Below are positions 1-8,879 of a stretch of DNA of 64,000 nucleotides, one piece after another. The number at the start of each line of letters is the position of its first letter. Positions within the stretch are counted from its first letter, which is position 1. Location of the stretch: NCBI GenBank assembly GCA_002501135.1, contig DLRQ01000054.1:1-64000 (forward strand), in the 5' to 3' direction. The notes beneath the pieces were generated by a model. The model had not been told where the DNA came from. It did not search any database and worked only from the letters and a program-made list of their open reading frames with translations. A program made the translations under genes and the position numbers. The DNA comes from Candidatus Neomicrothrix sp. UBA7884 (lineage in GTDB: Bacteria > Actinomycetota > Acidimicrobiia > Acidimicrobiales > MedAcidi-G1).

Positions 1-2210
1 GGTGTCATGTCCGTGTCGGAGGAGTAGATGATGATGTCGTTGAGTCGAACACCCAGAACCTCGGCTGCGATCTGGGCCAACACTGTGTCGGCACCGGTTC
101 CGAGGTCGGTGGCACCCACGAGCAGGTTGAAGGACCCGTCGTCGTTCAACTTGATGCTGGCGCCCCCCATGTCAAGGAAGGGGATGGCTGTTCCATGCAT
201 GCAGAAGGCGAAGCCCAGACCCCGCCTGATGTGTGGGCGGTCGGCTGGGGCACGCCACTCAGGGTCGTTGCGGCGGTGCCAGGAGATGGCACGCATCCCC
301 TGGGCAACGCATTCCTCGATACCGCTGGACTCGACGGTCGGATACTCGTCGAACTCCTTGTCGCTGGTGCCGCCCTCGCCCAGGTGTGGGGCGATGTTCA
401 TCTCGTCGCCGACCTTCACCCAGTTCTGCCGGCGGAACCCGATGGGGTCCAGCCCCAGGTCGTCGGCGATGTCTTCCATGTGGGACTCGAGGGCGAAGAG
501 TGCCTGTGGGGCGCCGTAGCCCCGGTAGGCGCCGGGCACGGGGATGTTGGTGTAGACGACGTCGCAGTTGAACGCCTTGTTGTCGCAGTTGTACGAGGTG
601 AGGCCACGCAGGCCGCTGACAATCTGGACCGTGAAGCCGTGGGCTCCGTAGGGGCCCGTGTTTCCCACAAGGGTCATGTCCTGGGCCACCAGGGTTCCGT
701 CGGAGGCCACGCCGGTCCTGTAGGTGATGGTCTGGGGGTGCCTGGTGCGGCTGGCGAAGAACTCCTCCGCCCTCGTCAACTCCAGTTGTACGGGGCGGTG
801 TGTGGCTATGGCCAGGTGGGCTGCGATGTCTTCGATCAGCATCTCCTGCTTGGTGCCGAAGCCCCCACCGATGCGTGGCTTGATTACGCGAATGTCCTTG
901 ATCTCCATGCCGATGAGCGGTGCCAGCATCCGGCGGGTGTGGAACGGGACCTGTGTTGCGGTCCGGACGACCATGCGTTCGTCTGAGTTCAGCCAGGCCA
1001 CGGAGATGTGCGGTTCGATCGGGCAGGGCTGCACCTGGTGCACGCGAAAGGTCTGCTCGTAGACGTGGTCTGCGGCCTCCAGCGCAGCCTCGACGTCGCC
1101 TCTGTGTGCATGCAGGCGGTGGACGACATTGTGTTCCCTGTCGGCGATGTCGGTGGTGTCCTCCTCGGCGTGGATCACCGGCGCTCCGTCGAGGCGTGTC
1201 TCCAACTCGTCGAATACGGCAGGCAGGACCTCGTATGAGACCTGGATGAGGCGGCAGGCCTCGGCTGCAATCTCAGGGGTGTCGGCTGCTACGGCAGCGA
1301 CCCTGTCTCCGACGTGTCGAACCACGTCGTCGAAGCTGACCTGGTCGTGGGGTTTCGGGTTCGGGTAGGACTGGCCACCCGATGCATACTTCACGCGGGC
1401 GGTGTTTCCGTGGTGGAGCACGGCGTGTACTCCCGGAAGGGCACGGGCGGCTGAATCGTCGATTGAGGTGATCCGGGCATGTGCGTGGGGGCTACGCAGA
1501 ACCTTGGCGTGCAGCAGATCCCTCATCTCATAGTCGGCCGTGAACGCCGGGTTCCCCTTGACAAGGCGAACTGCATCCACCTTTACCTCAGGCTGGCCGA
1601 CGACGGCCATCTCGGGGACATCGGGTGAGGGAACCAGGCGGGGAACTGCCGACGGTGCAATCGGGGCCGGATCGTCTGGCGCCACCTCGACGGCGTTCAC
1701 ACCGTCGGTCATTGGCTCCAGCACCAGGGGTTCGAACACAGCGACATCGTCGCCGCGCATCAGGGCCGCAGCCCGTCGTATTGCTGCAACGGGCTTTACG
1801 TAGGCGGTCTCGCGATCGAGGATTCCCGAGAGCATGTCCCTGATGTCGGCCTCGGACGGGTCAGGGTCGTGTTCGAGGAGGGCGATGGTTCCGAGGATCA
1901 TGGCGCCAACGGAGTAGCCGGACTGCATTGCGCCCGTGGCGGTGAAGGCCTCCTGGAGAGGGTGGAGGCCGCGTTCGGTGTTGAGTGACTCCAGCGTGGT
2001 CACCTCGTGTCCATCGGCCTGGGCGGCCAGCACGACATCGGCGCTGGCGAGTACCCCGTCGATGAGTACAGCTGCAGCGCCTGTCTCTCCCGAGGTGGAG
2101 CCGAACTTGACGCTTGCCATTCCCTCGCGACGAAGCAGGGTCAGGAGGGTGTCATGGACGGCGCACCCGAAGGTGCGGTCTGCGCCGTTGAGCCGAATTG
2201 AGACCTGCAT
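1..2210 (-). CDS. Molybdenum hydroxylase, fused 2Fe-2S-like plus Mo-binding subunit, cluster cysteines lost (3' end outside window)
   Basis: Xanthine dehydrogenase/aldehyde oxidoreductase family; 736 residues are visible and the C-terminus lies beyond the left edge. Residues 1-77 match the plant-type [2Fe-2S] fold and about 80-145 the helical second [2Fe-2S] domain, followed by the Mo-binding part from about 205, with GGGFGTK and GAYRGYGAPQ motifs intact. The order FeS-Mo without FAD resembles the Desulfovibrio aldehyde oxidoreductase. The cluster motifs read KFGSTSGETGAAAVLIDG, MQSGYSVGAM and LSGILDRETAY, so all eight cysteine positions (38, 43, 46, 57, 97, 100, 132, 134) hold S, T, A, A, S, S, D and E. 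The frame is open throughout and the ATG overlaps the stop of the FAD subunit (TGATG). The catalytic Glu region lies outside the window. Substrate unknown; a purine or other N-heterocycle is suggested only by context. Confidence 0.88.
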   Translation of the reverse strand, partial: MQVSIRLNGADRTFGCAVHDTLLTLLRREGMASVKFGSTSGETGAAAVLIDGVLASADVVLAAQADGHEVTTLESLNTERGLHPLQEAFTATGAMQSGYSVGAMILGTIALLEHDPDPSEADIRDMLSGILDRETAYVKPVAAIRRAAALMRGDDVAVFEPLVLEPMTDGVNAVEVAPDDPAPIAPSAVPRLVPSPDVPEMAVVGQPEVKVDAVRLVKGNPAFTADYEMRDLLHAKVLRSPHAHARITSIDDSAARALPGVHAVLHHGNTARVKYASGGQSYPNPKPHDQVSFDDVVRHVGDRVAAVAADTPEIAAEACRLIQVSYEVLPAVFDELETRLDGAPVIHAEEDTTDIADREHNVVHRLHAHRGDVEAALEAADHVYEQTFRVHQVQPCPIEPHISVAWLNSDERMVVRTATQVPFHTRRMLAPLIGMEIKDIRVIKPRIGGGFGTKQEMLIEDIAAHLAIATHRPVQLELTRAEEFFASRTRHPQTITYRTGVASDGTLVAQDMTLVGNTGPYGAHGFTVQIVSGLRGLTSYNCDNKAFNCDVVYTNIPVPGAYRGYGAPQALFALESHMEDIADDLGLDPIGFRRQNWVKVGDEMNIAPHLGEGGTSDKEFDEYPTVESSGIEECVAQGMRAISWHRRNDPEWRAPADRPHIRRGLGFAFCMHGTAIPFLDMGGASIKLNDDGSFNLLVGATDLGTGADTVLAQIAAEVLGVRLNDIIIYSSDTDMT

Positions 2211-2950
2211 CAGGAGCCACCATCCAGTGAGGCGAGCACCCTGGCGGTGAGGACTGAGGCGAGGTGGAGGCGGTAGTCGGTGCTACCCCTGAAGTCGGCG
2301 GCCGGCTCGAGGCCTGCAGTCGGGTCGGCCGGATCGACCAGTACCGGTGTGGCTGCCACTCCGGTGAGGGCGACCGTCGTCAACCCGTCGGTTCGCCGGG
2401 CGGTCGCTGAGACGATCGGCGTGTCTGATGGTGTGCGGCCCACTGCCTCATAGGCGGTCGTGCCGCCGACAGTGAGAGAGACGGCCGTGATCAGTCGACC
2501 ATGGCAGGGTCCGCCTGCCGCAAGAACGTTGGACAGCGGGGCGCCACCGGTGCCGTCGGGCCCGGCCACTTGAACCTCAGCGCTGTGTGCCAGCAGTGCT
2601 GCCAGCAGGATGCTGTCGGGGTTGCCCGTCGCGACGGTTCCGCCGACGGTGGCGAGGGTTCGGAGCGTGCTCGGCAACTCGGCCCCGGCGGCGTTGCTGA
2701 CAAGGGGAGGGATGCTCCCGTTGCGCCTCAGGTCGTGGAGCGTGACCATCGATCCCAGTTCAATCAGGGCGTCGGTCACCGAGATGGATGTCAGCCCCAG
2801 GCCCTGAAGGTCGACCATTCCCACAGGCGTGGGGTCGTCGTCGGCATTCAGGAGTGTTCCGCCGGCGAGGGCCACGTTGCCCCCTGCGGTCAGCAGCGCA
2901 AGGGCCCGTTCGACGGTGTCTGGACGGTGGTAGCTGGTTGCTCGCGACAT
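2210..2950 (-). CDS. FAD-binding subunit of a molybdenum hydroxylase (CoxM/XdhB-like)
   Basis: A 246-residue FAD_binding_5 family protein, the medium subunit that normally takes electrons from the Fe-S subunit. The two flavin-contact signatures are visible: LAGGTLL near residues 29-35 and TVGGTVATGNPDS in the middle. The second deviates from the usual GGN...SD pattern, with Asn replaced by Thr and the Asp by Ile. At 246 residues it is shorter than the roughly 280-290 usual for CoxM, mainly at the C-terminal end. It starts ATG after a GGAGGG ribosome-binding site, and its TGA overlaps the ATG of the Mo subunit by one base, so the two are translationally coupled. Family call is firm; partner acceptor and substrate are unknown. 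Confidence 0.85.
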   Translation of the reverse strand: MSRATSYHRPDTVERALALLTAGGNVALAGGTLLNADDDPTPVGMVDLQGLGLTSISVTDALIELGSMVTLHDLRRNGSIPPLVSNAAGAELPSTLRTLATVGGTVATGNPDSILLAALLAHSAEVQVAGPDGTGGAPLSNVLAAGGPCHGRLITAVSLTVGGTTAYEAVGRTPSDTPIVSATARRTDGLTTVALTGVAATPVLVDPADPTAGLEPAADFRGSTDYRLHLASVLTARVLASLDGGS

Positions 2951-3053
2951 TGCCCTCCAACCCCTCGTGTGCGGGCTGTTGTGGGCTCTCCCGTGGATAC
3001 GCCAGGCGGTCGAGCAGGTGATTCAAAATGTGCTCCGACGATAGCACCGGGCC

Positions 3054-3072
3054 CCGGCCACACACTGGCCGG
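3054..3072 (-). terminator. Possible terminator or attenuator hairpin
   Basis: CCGGCC and GGCCGG flank a 7-base loop in the 139-base gap between the amidohydrolase (stop at 3090) and the FAD subunit (start at 2950), both on the minus strand. There is no T-tract, so it may only attenuate or stabilise the transcript. Confidence 0.4.
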
Positions 3073-3089
3073 AACCACACGTTAAGGCT

Positions 3090-4457
3090 CTAGGAGATCC
3101 TCGTGGAGATACCCGCCCGCTGGAACAACCTGCGGGCGACATCGGTGGCACTGGCGATGGCGGCCTTCTCATCGACCGTCGTCATCTCCCGGTCGCGGAC
3201 AAGGATCTGACCGTCGACCATTACGTGAACTACGTCTCGTGGTGACGCGCAGTAGACGAGAGCCGAAGGAACCCGGTGGACGGGTGCGGCAAACGGGGTC
3301 TCCAGGTCGACAACGACCAGGTCGGCCTTCATCCCGGGCTGGATGGAACCCAGATCGTCGGGGCGACCCATTGCCGATGCACCACCCCTGCAGGCCATCG
3401 ACAGGACCTCTTCTGGCTGGAGGACCGTTGCGTCCAGGCGGTCCACCTTCTGGAGGAGCACGGTCGCCTTGCATGCCTCGAACATGTCCTGGCGGTTGTT
3501 GCTCCCGGGCCCGTCGCTCGCCAGTGCGACCGTTATGCCCAGGTCCAACATCTCTCGAATCCGGGCGACACCGGATGCCAGGTACATGTTGGAGACCGGA
3601 CAGTGGACGACCATTGCTCCGCTCTGTGCGATCAGTTTCAGTTCTGTGTCGTCCAGCCAGACCGAGTGTGCCAGCTGGAGGTCAGGGCCGAGGATGCTAA
3701 GGGACTCCAGCCAGTTGACATGTCGCTGGCCCCGTTCCTCGATGTTCATCTTGACCTCGAGGGCCGTTTCGGCGCAGTGCAGGTGGGTGGATCCACCCCA
3801 GGACCTGCATGCAGCCACGGTCGACTCCATTGCCTCGTCTGAGCAACCCCAGGGAATCAGTGGTGCCAGGCCCACCCTGATCCTGTCGTCCATGGCACCG
3901 TGCCAGGCGGTCTTCACCGGTTCGATCCGGTCAAGAACAGTGTCGGCAGATTCGGTCAGTGGCGGGTGGTAGTTGCGGTCGGCCCAACCGCTGGCCAACA
4001 TGAACCTGATGCCGACCTCGGCCGCAGCACGGCAGACGGCATCGTCGAGGCCCGGTGCGCCATGGATGTACTGGTGGTCGACCACAGACGTTGCACCGCC
4101 GCGCAGGTTCTCGATCATTCCGAGGGTGGCAGCTGCGTGGGCCGCCTCAGCGTCCAACTCGGTTGCGCCCGGCCAGATGCAGTCCCGCAGCCAGTCCAGG
4201 AGCGTCTTGTCGTCGGCCAGTCCCCTGAAGAGGGTCTGGAACAAATGGGTGTGGCCGTTGACCATTCCCGGCATCACGGCTCGACCTGTGGCATCGAGTA
4301 CCAGGTCGGCTGAACTCGTCACATGCGCAGGGGGCTCGCCCGTACCCGTGTCGGTGATCAGGTCCTCGTCTACGAGAACCCAGCCGGGGTCGAGGACCCG
4401 TCCTTCGTCGTCGACGGTGACGACCGCACCCCCTGTCAGCAGCGTGGTGGCGATCAG
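3090..4457 (-). CDS. Amidohydrolase, purine/SAH deaminase type
   Basis: Metal-dependent deaminase of the COG0402 group (S-adenosylhomocysteine/methylthioadenosine deaminase, 8-oxoguanine deaminase and triazine hydrolase relatives). Visible metal and catalytic motifs, in order: [19 protein letters not shown], a conserved His in AHSVWLDD, and SDGPGSNN. With the start proposed here it is 455 residues, usual for the family. No ATG, GTG or TTG lies near the expected N-terminus; the best start is a CTG at 4457 giving a 4-base CTGA overlap with the upstream oxidoreductase stop. The alternative ATG at 4661 would bury 200 bases in that gene and add a non-homologous arginine-rich leader. Adjacent molybdenum hydroxylase, RidA and oxidoreductase genes support a role in heterocycle breakdown; exact substrate unknown. 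Confidence 0.85.
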   Translation of the reverse strand: MIATTLLTGGAVVTVDDEGRVLDPGWVLVDEDLITDTGTGEPPAHVTSSADLVLDATGRAVMPGMVNGHTHLFQTLFRGLADDKTLLDWLRDCIWPGATELDAEAAHAAATLGMIENLRGGATSVVDHQYIHGAPGLDDAVCRAAAEVGIRFMLASGWADRNYHPPLTESADTVLDRIEPVKTAWHGAMDDRIRVGLAPLIPWGCSDEAMESTVAACRSWGGSTHLHCAETALEVKMNIEERGQRHVNWLESLSILGPDLQLAHSVWLDDTELKLIAQSGAMVVHCPVSNMYLASGVARIREMLDLGITVALASDGPGSNNRQDMFEACKATVLLQKVDRLDATVLQPEEVLSMACRGGASAMGRPDDLGSIQPGMKADLVVVDLETPFAAPVHRVPSALVYCASPRDVVHVMVDGQILVRDREMTTVDEKAAIASATDVARRLFQRAGISTRIS

Positions 4458-5479
4458 TGGCTCCAGTCTGCAAAGGCGTCGATCACGGGAACCATGTTGT
4501 CCATTAGCGGGTAGAGGATCGGGCAGGTGACCCCGGCGTCCACGTATTCGGCAACCGTGTCGCGGCACTGGGTTGCGGTTCCGACAGCCATCAGTGCCCG
4601 GACCAGGTGGTCGGGAATGAGGTCTGCGGCACGCCGGTAGTCGGCCTCGGTGGCCGGCCATCCGACCACTTCCTTCACCCGTTCCACCAGGTCGGGGTCG
4701 GCACCGCTGGCCTCCATGATGTGCGGCTCGGTACCCAGGTAGTAGGCCACGAGTGACTTGCCGGTGCGGACAGCCTCGGCCGGGTCATCGTCGGAAAGTG
4801 AGCACACCAGAAGTTCGGGACGGTCGACGTCGTCGATGGACTTCCCGGCCTTTTCGGCTCCGGCCGTCACTCGGGCTACAGCCTCGCGGATGTAGTCGGG
4901 GGTGACGACGTAGTTGAGGACGACCCCGTCACAGATCTCGCCGGCCAATTCCAGCATCCTGGGGCCCGTGGCACCCAGGTAGATGGGAATGTCGCGGGGC
5001 CCGACGTCGCCGTAGGCCACATCGAGGCTGACCCTGTCAAGGTTCACGAACTCACCCGAGTAACTGACCTCCTCCATTGTGAAGAGGGCCCGGATGGACT
5101 CGATGTTCTCCCGCATGGCCTTCAGCGGCCGGCGGCGGTCCTCGCCGACCCTCGAGGTGATCGGCTCCCACCAGGCGCCCAGGCCCAGCATCACCCGGCT
5201 GGCACCGTCGTCTGCCGGCCCGGCCAACTCCCACATGGTGCTCCATGTGGCGGCGATCACGGCCGGGTTTCTGGTCCAGATCGGCAACACACCGGAGCCG
5301 ACCCGGACGGACCCGGTACCCGCAAGAAGGGCGCTCATCATCACGACGCAGTCACGGGCCAGCCTGGTGTCGGCCTGCCAGATCTCGGTGATCCCCTGTT
5401 CCTCGGCGTAACGGGCCATCTCCAGTTCGTAGGAGATGGGGTGCTTGTCCTGGAGGTAGAGGGCGATCCGGGTGCTCAT
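4454..5479 (-). CDS. LLM-class flavin/F420-dependent oxidoreductase
   Basis: Bacterial-luciferase-like TIM-barrel protein of about 341 residues, closest in style to the methylene-tetrahydromethanopterin reductase (Mer) branch, whose members commonly use F420. Recognisable segments are the N-terminal strand and helix with [18 protein letters not shown], then [25 protein letters not shown] and [21 protein letters not shown]. The ATG at 5479 (MSTRIALY) is preferred over an upstream in-frame TTG at 5488. It is divergent from the RidA gene and overlaps the downstream amidohydrolase by four bases. A luciferase-family monooxygenase beside a RidA-family gene recalls RutA and RutC of pyrimidine breakdown, but this protein is not demonstrably RutA. 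Cofactor assignment is inferred from family only. Confidence 0.86.
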   Translation of the reverse strand: MSTRIALYLQDKHPISYELEMARYAEEQGITEIWQADTRLARDCVVMMSALLAGTGSVRVGSGVLPIWTRNPAVIAATWSTMWELAGPADDGASRVMLGLGAWWEPITSRVGEDRRRPLKAMRENIESIRALFTMEEVSYSGEFVNLDRVSLDVAYGDVGPRDIPIYLGATGPRMLELAGEICDGVVLNYVVTPDYIREAVARVTAGAEKAGKSIDDVDRPELLVCSLSDDDPAEAVRTGKSLVAYYLGTEPHIMEASGADPDLVERVKEVVGWPATEADYRRAADLIPDHLVRALMAVGTATQCRDTVAEYVDAGVTCPILYPLMDNMVPVIDAFADWSH

Positions 5480-5537
5480 GGCCGGCAACGCTAGCCCGGC
5501 GGTCCTCTGGGGCTCGATACGGCTAGCGTCGGTTTTT

Positions 5538-5924
5538 ATGGGGTCGCAGCGAATCGAGCCAGATGGGATTGCACCTCCGGCTGCCAGTTACGCCCATGCC
5601 GTGTTGTCAAAACATTGCGGCCGCATCCTCCACACTTCGGGGGTGGTGCCGATCGCTCCTGACGGTTTGGTTCCCACGGACGTGGCTGAGCAAGCAGCTG
5701 TCGTGTGGTCCAATATCTCAGCGATCCTGACCGAGGCTTCGATGGGTCCCGCCGACATCGTCTCGGTGGTCACCTACGTGGTCGTTGGCGAGGACCTGGG
5801 TTCTGTCATGACGGCACGCGACTCCGCCCTCGAGGGGAACCTGGTGGCCTCAACCCTTGTGTACGTACCCAGTCTTGCCCAGCCCGCATGGAAGGTGGAG
5901 GTTGCGGTGGTGGCCATCGCCTGA
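5538..5924 (+). CDS. RidA/YjgF-family protein lacking the conserved Arg
   Basis: A 128-residue Rid-family protein (trimeric chorismate-mutase-like fold; RidA hydrolyses reactive enamines/imines). The family pattern is visible in [18 protein letters not shown], the central [12 protein letters not shown] helix, IVSVVTYVV and the terminal [11 protein letters not shown]. The Arg that in active RidA precedes the final strand (the PAR segment, near residue 105) is replaced: the sequence reads [11 protein letters not shown]. It is therefore probably a non-deaminase Rid subtype, such as RutC-like or another uncharacterised branch. The start is the ATG at 5538; an in-frame upstream ATG near 5472 lies inside the divergent promoter region and gives an atypical leader. 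Confidence 0.8.
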   Translation: MGSQRIEPDGIAPPAASYAHAVLSKHCGRILHTSGVVPIAPDGLVPTDVAEQAAVVWSNISAILTEASMGPADIVSVVTYVVVGEDLGSVMTARDSALEGNLVASTLVYVPSLAQPAWKVEVAVVAIA

Positions 5925-5948
5925 GGGATGCTGCCGGCAACTGCCGGG

Positions 5949-6794
5949 TCAGACCTCGGCCGAGATGGTGTCGTGCCAGCGGCCGGTGGCACGCTTTTGG
6001 ATCCAGCCGAAGAAGCCGAACACCACCACGCCCAGGAGTGAGGACAAAATCACCGAGGCCAGCAACTCCTCGCCGTTGAGTCTGCTGGCGTGGCGTCGCA
6101 GCAACTGCCCGATACCGGCGTCGCCCTTACCGAAGAAGAAGTCGCCGACAATGGCGCCGATGACCGACAGCCCTGCCGAGATACGCAGGCCGGCGAAGAT
6201 GGCCGGAAGGGCAGCAGGGAACATCAGCTTCCTGAGCCGTGTCATGCGACTGGCATGGTGGAGCGTGAACAGGTCGTGTGCACCCTGCTCGGCGGACTGC
6301 AGGCCAAAGAGCGTGTTCACGATTATCGGGAACAGGGAGATCATCACGCACACCACGACCCGTGAAGTCGCGCCTGTTCCGAACCAGAACGAGATGAGCG
6401 GCACTACCGCCAGGATCGGAATGGCCTGGAGGGTCACCATGTAGGGGAAAATCGCCTTCTCGACGATCTTGGCCTGGCTCATGAGAATCGCCAGAGTGAA
6501 GCCGATGGAGATGGCGATGGAAAGGCCGATCAGGGCAATCCGGGTACTCGACCAGAGGGCCAGGAGTTCCTCGGTTCTGTTGTCAGCGTCGAGGAACCCG
6601 ACCTTGATCACCTGATGGATGGGTCGCAGCAGGAAGCGTCTCTTGTCCTCCAGAACAATGTAGGAGACGTAGTACCAGAACCCGATGAGGGTCAGCCCAA
6701 GGGTGAGCGGTGGCAGTGTGGCTCGGGCAAGCTGCTCTGCACGGCTCATTCCGGTTGCCGGTGTGCCGGTCGGGGTCTCGTCGGTCGTGGTCAT
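5949..6794 (-). CDS. ABC transporter permease, NitT/TauT type
   Basis: A 281-residue inner-membrane permease of the BPD_transp_1 fold, the family that moves nitrate, sulfonates, or thiamine precursors and other heterocycles. About six hydrophobic segments follow a short polar N-terminus. The EAA loop that contacts the ATPase is visible near ASRMTRLRKLMFPAALP, followed by IFAGLRISAGLSVIGAIVGD, a typical SsuC/ThiX sequence. The ATG overlaps the ATPase stop by four bases (ATGA). No substrate-binding protein lies next to the pair in this window, so the solute cannot be read from the sequence. Confidence 0.88.
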   Translation of the reverse strand: MTTTDETPTGTPATGMSRAEQLARATLPPLTLGLTLIGFWYYVSYIVLEDKRRFLLRPIHQVIKVGFLDADNRTEELLALWSSTRIALIGLSIAISIGFTLAILMSQAKIVEKAIFPYMVTLQAIPILAVVPLISFWFGTGATSRVVVCVMISLFPIIVNTLFGLQSAEQGAHDLFTLHHASRMTRLRKLMFPAALPAIFAGLRISAGLSVIGAIVGDFFFGKGDAGIGQLLRRHASRLNGEELLASVILSSLLGVVVFGFFGWIQKRATGRWHDTISAEV

Positions 6795-7549
6795 GAGTGC
6801 GACCCCCTCAACTCGACTGACACCTTGCCGCTCAGTTCGGCAAAGTCCGGGTCGAACCTGAGGCTCGGGTCACGGGGGTAGTCGAACGGAACGTCGAACT
6901 CGGCGACGATCTGGCCCGGTCTGGCGGACATGACGAGCACCTTGGTCGACAGGAACACCGCCTCGCTGATCGAGTGGGTGATGAACAGTCCCGCAAACCC
7001 CTCGCGTAGGAAGAGCTGCTGGGTTTCGCTGTTCAGGTGTTCGCGGGTGATCTCGTCGACGGCACCGAAGGGCTCGTCGAACAGGAACACCGGCGGCTTG
7101 AGTGTCAGCGACCTGGCCAGGGAGCACCGCATCTTCATGCCTCCCGAGAGAGACTTGGGGTAGTGGTCCTCAAAGCCCTTCAGGCCGACGAGGTCGATTG
7201 CCTCCTGGGCCAGCTGCCTTCGCTCGGCGATCGGCACGTCGTTTAGTTCGCTGAACAGTTCCACGTTGGCCCTGACGGTGCGCCACTGCAGGAGCGTGGC
7301 GTCCTGAAACACGTATCCCAGGTGGTCGCGGTCTACTGATACCGATCCACCGGTCGGTTCCAGGAGCCCCGATGCGATCTTGAGAAGGGTTGACTTTCCA
7401 CATCCCGACGGGCCTACGACCGTGACGAACTCGCCCTTGTTGACCGTGAACGAGATGTCGCGCAGTGCCTCGGTACCGTCAGGGAAGACCATGTCGATCC
7501 CATCGAATGCGAGGGATCCATCGGTCAGTACCTGATTGGTTGGTCCCAC
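6791..7549 (-). CDS. ABC transporter ATP-binding protein, NitT/TauT type
   Basis: A 252-residue ATPase subunit with Walker A GPSGCGKSTLL, signature LSGGMKMRCSLARSL, Walker B VFLFDEPFGAVD and a switch His in FITHSISEAV. It is similar in layout to SsuB/TauB/ThiZ. The GTG start follows a GGAGG ribosome-binding site five bases away. It is first in a two-gene unit with the permease and divergent from the luciferase-like gene at 7700. The 150-base gap between them must hold both promoters; no clear operator was seen. Confidence 0.9.
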   Translation of the reverse strand: MGPTNQVLTDGSLAFDGIDMVFPDGTEALRDISFTVNKGEFVTVVGPSGCGKSTLLKIASGLLEPTGGSVSVDRDHLGYVFQDATLLQWRTVRANVELFSELNDVPIAERRQLAQEAIDLVGLKGFEDHYPKSLSGGMKMRCSLARSLTLKPPVFLFDEPFGAVDEITREHLNSETQQLFLREGFAGLFITHSISEAVFLSTKVLVMSARPGQIVAEFDVPFDYPRDPSLRFDPDFAELSGKVSVELRGSHS

Positions 7550-7699
7550 ACGGTCCTCCGCTGCGGTTCAATAGCTGGTGGTCATCGACTCGGTCCCGGC
7601 GGCCAAAGATAGCCACAACCGCGGGCTGAGACGAAGTTGGGCCGAGCCCGTGCTGTCACGACTGGGCAACTTGTGGCCAGTCCTCCTACGGTGGATGCC

Positions 7700-8851
7700 A
7701 TGCGTACCGGAGTGTTCCTGTTCGGCGGGGTTGAGATGGACGACGCAGGTGCCGGACTCCCTGCGCCCATGGACCGGCGCTACTCAAAGGAGGAGGTGTG
7801 GCGGGCGACAGAGCAGATCATCGACACGGCGGTTCTCTGCGAGGGCCTGGGCTACGACTCCTTCTGGCTGACCGAGCACCACTTCCAGTACGAGGGCTAC
7901 GAGGTTGTGCCCAACGGCATCCTCCTGGGCGCGGTGATAGCAGAGCGAACAGAGCGGCTCCGGATCGGTATGGCCTTCAACATCGTCCCCCAGTGGCACC
8001 CGCTGCGGCTGGCCGAGGACTTTGCCACGCTCCACAACATCTCACGAGGTCGGGCCATCTTGGGAGTCGGTCGTGGCACCGTTCCCCGGGAGGCCGAGGT
8101 GCTGGGTACAAAGATCGGGAGTTTCGACAACCCGGACCAGGCCGAGGCCGACAGGCTCAACCGACTCCAGTTTGACGAGGCCATGCAGGTCATCAACCTT
8201 GCGCTCAACGAGGAGCGGTTCTCGTTCCACGGGGAGGTCTACGACTTTCCACCTCCGGGCATCCCCGACAGGGGAGACTTCGTTGAGGAGCTCACCCTTG
8301 TTCCCCAGCCAATCCACCCCTTCGAGACGTGGCAGGCGGTCACCTCGCCGCCGACCCTGGAGCAGGTGCCCCGCTGGGGCTGGGGGGGCGTGTTCTGGAA
8401 CAATCATCCGACCTTTACCAAGCAGAGCTGGGACCGCTTCGGCGAGGTGTGGGAGGAGGCTCACGGGCGGGCCCTCGAGCGGGGCGAGAAGCGGATGCTG
8501 GTGCGCTGTGTGCACGTGGCTGACACCTACGAACAGGCGGTCAACGAGGTCCGACCCGGTCACGACGAGATGTGGAAGTTCCTCGGCCCCTATGGCTGGA
8601 GCAAGGGGTATATGGGTGAGGACGGAAAGCCTGCGGCGCCTGGCCTGATTCCCGGTCTGGAGGAGTCAATCGACCAGAAGATCTGGCTGGTCGGCACCGC
8701 CGACGACGTTGGGGAGCAGATCGAGTGGTACCGGGACCTTCTGGGTGTCGAGAACCTGATGTTGTTCCCGATGATGCCGGGTGACTCCTACACGGCGGTC
8801 GAGGACCAGTTGGGTCGGCTGGCCACCGATGTCCTGCCCCGGTTCTCCTGA
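7700..8851 (+). CDS. LLM-class flavin-dependent monooxygenase
   Basis: A 383-residue bacterial-luciferase-like protein with the alkanal-monooxygenase-type N-terminus MRTGVFLFGGVEMDD, the segment GYDSFWLTEHHFQYEGYE and ISRGRAILGVGRGTVPREAE. It belongs to a different branch from the protein encoded at 4454-5479 and is more like the group that acts with FMNH2. The ATG at 7700 is chosen because the upstream in-frame residues lie in the divergent promoter region and do not resemble the family. It is followed after 28 bases by the flavoprotein gene at 8880, so the two are probably co-transcribed. Substrate unknown. Confidence 0.86.
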   Translation: MRTGVFLFGGVEMDDAGAGLPAPMDRRYSKEEVWRATEQIIDTAVLCEGLGYDSFWLTEHHFQYEGYEVVPNGILLGAVIAERTERLRIGMAFNIVPQWHPLRLAEDFATLHNISRGRAILGVGRGTVPREAEVLGTKIGSFDNPDQAEADRLNRLQFDEAMQVINLALNEERFSFHGEVYDFPPPGIPDRGDFVEELTLVPQPIHPFETWQAVTSPPTLEQVPRWGWGGVFWNNHPTFTKQSWDRFGEVWEEAHGRALERGEKRMLVRCVHVADTYEQAVNEVRPGHDEMWKFLGPYGWSKGYMGEDGKPAAPGLIPGLEESIDQKIWLVGTADDVGEQIEWYRDLLGVENLMLFPMMPGDSYTAVEDQLGRLATDVLPRFS

Positions 8852-8879
8852 CAGGTATCCCACGGGTTCCGGTAGCGGC

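Noticed and set aside
7620..7635. CTGAGA motif like the core of a TPP riboswitch upstream of the second luciferase-like gene.
   Set aside because: The partner helices and the second conserved TPP-riboswitch half are absent in the following 70 bases.
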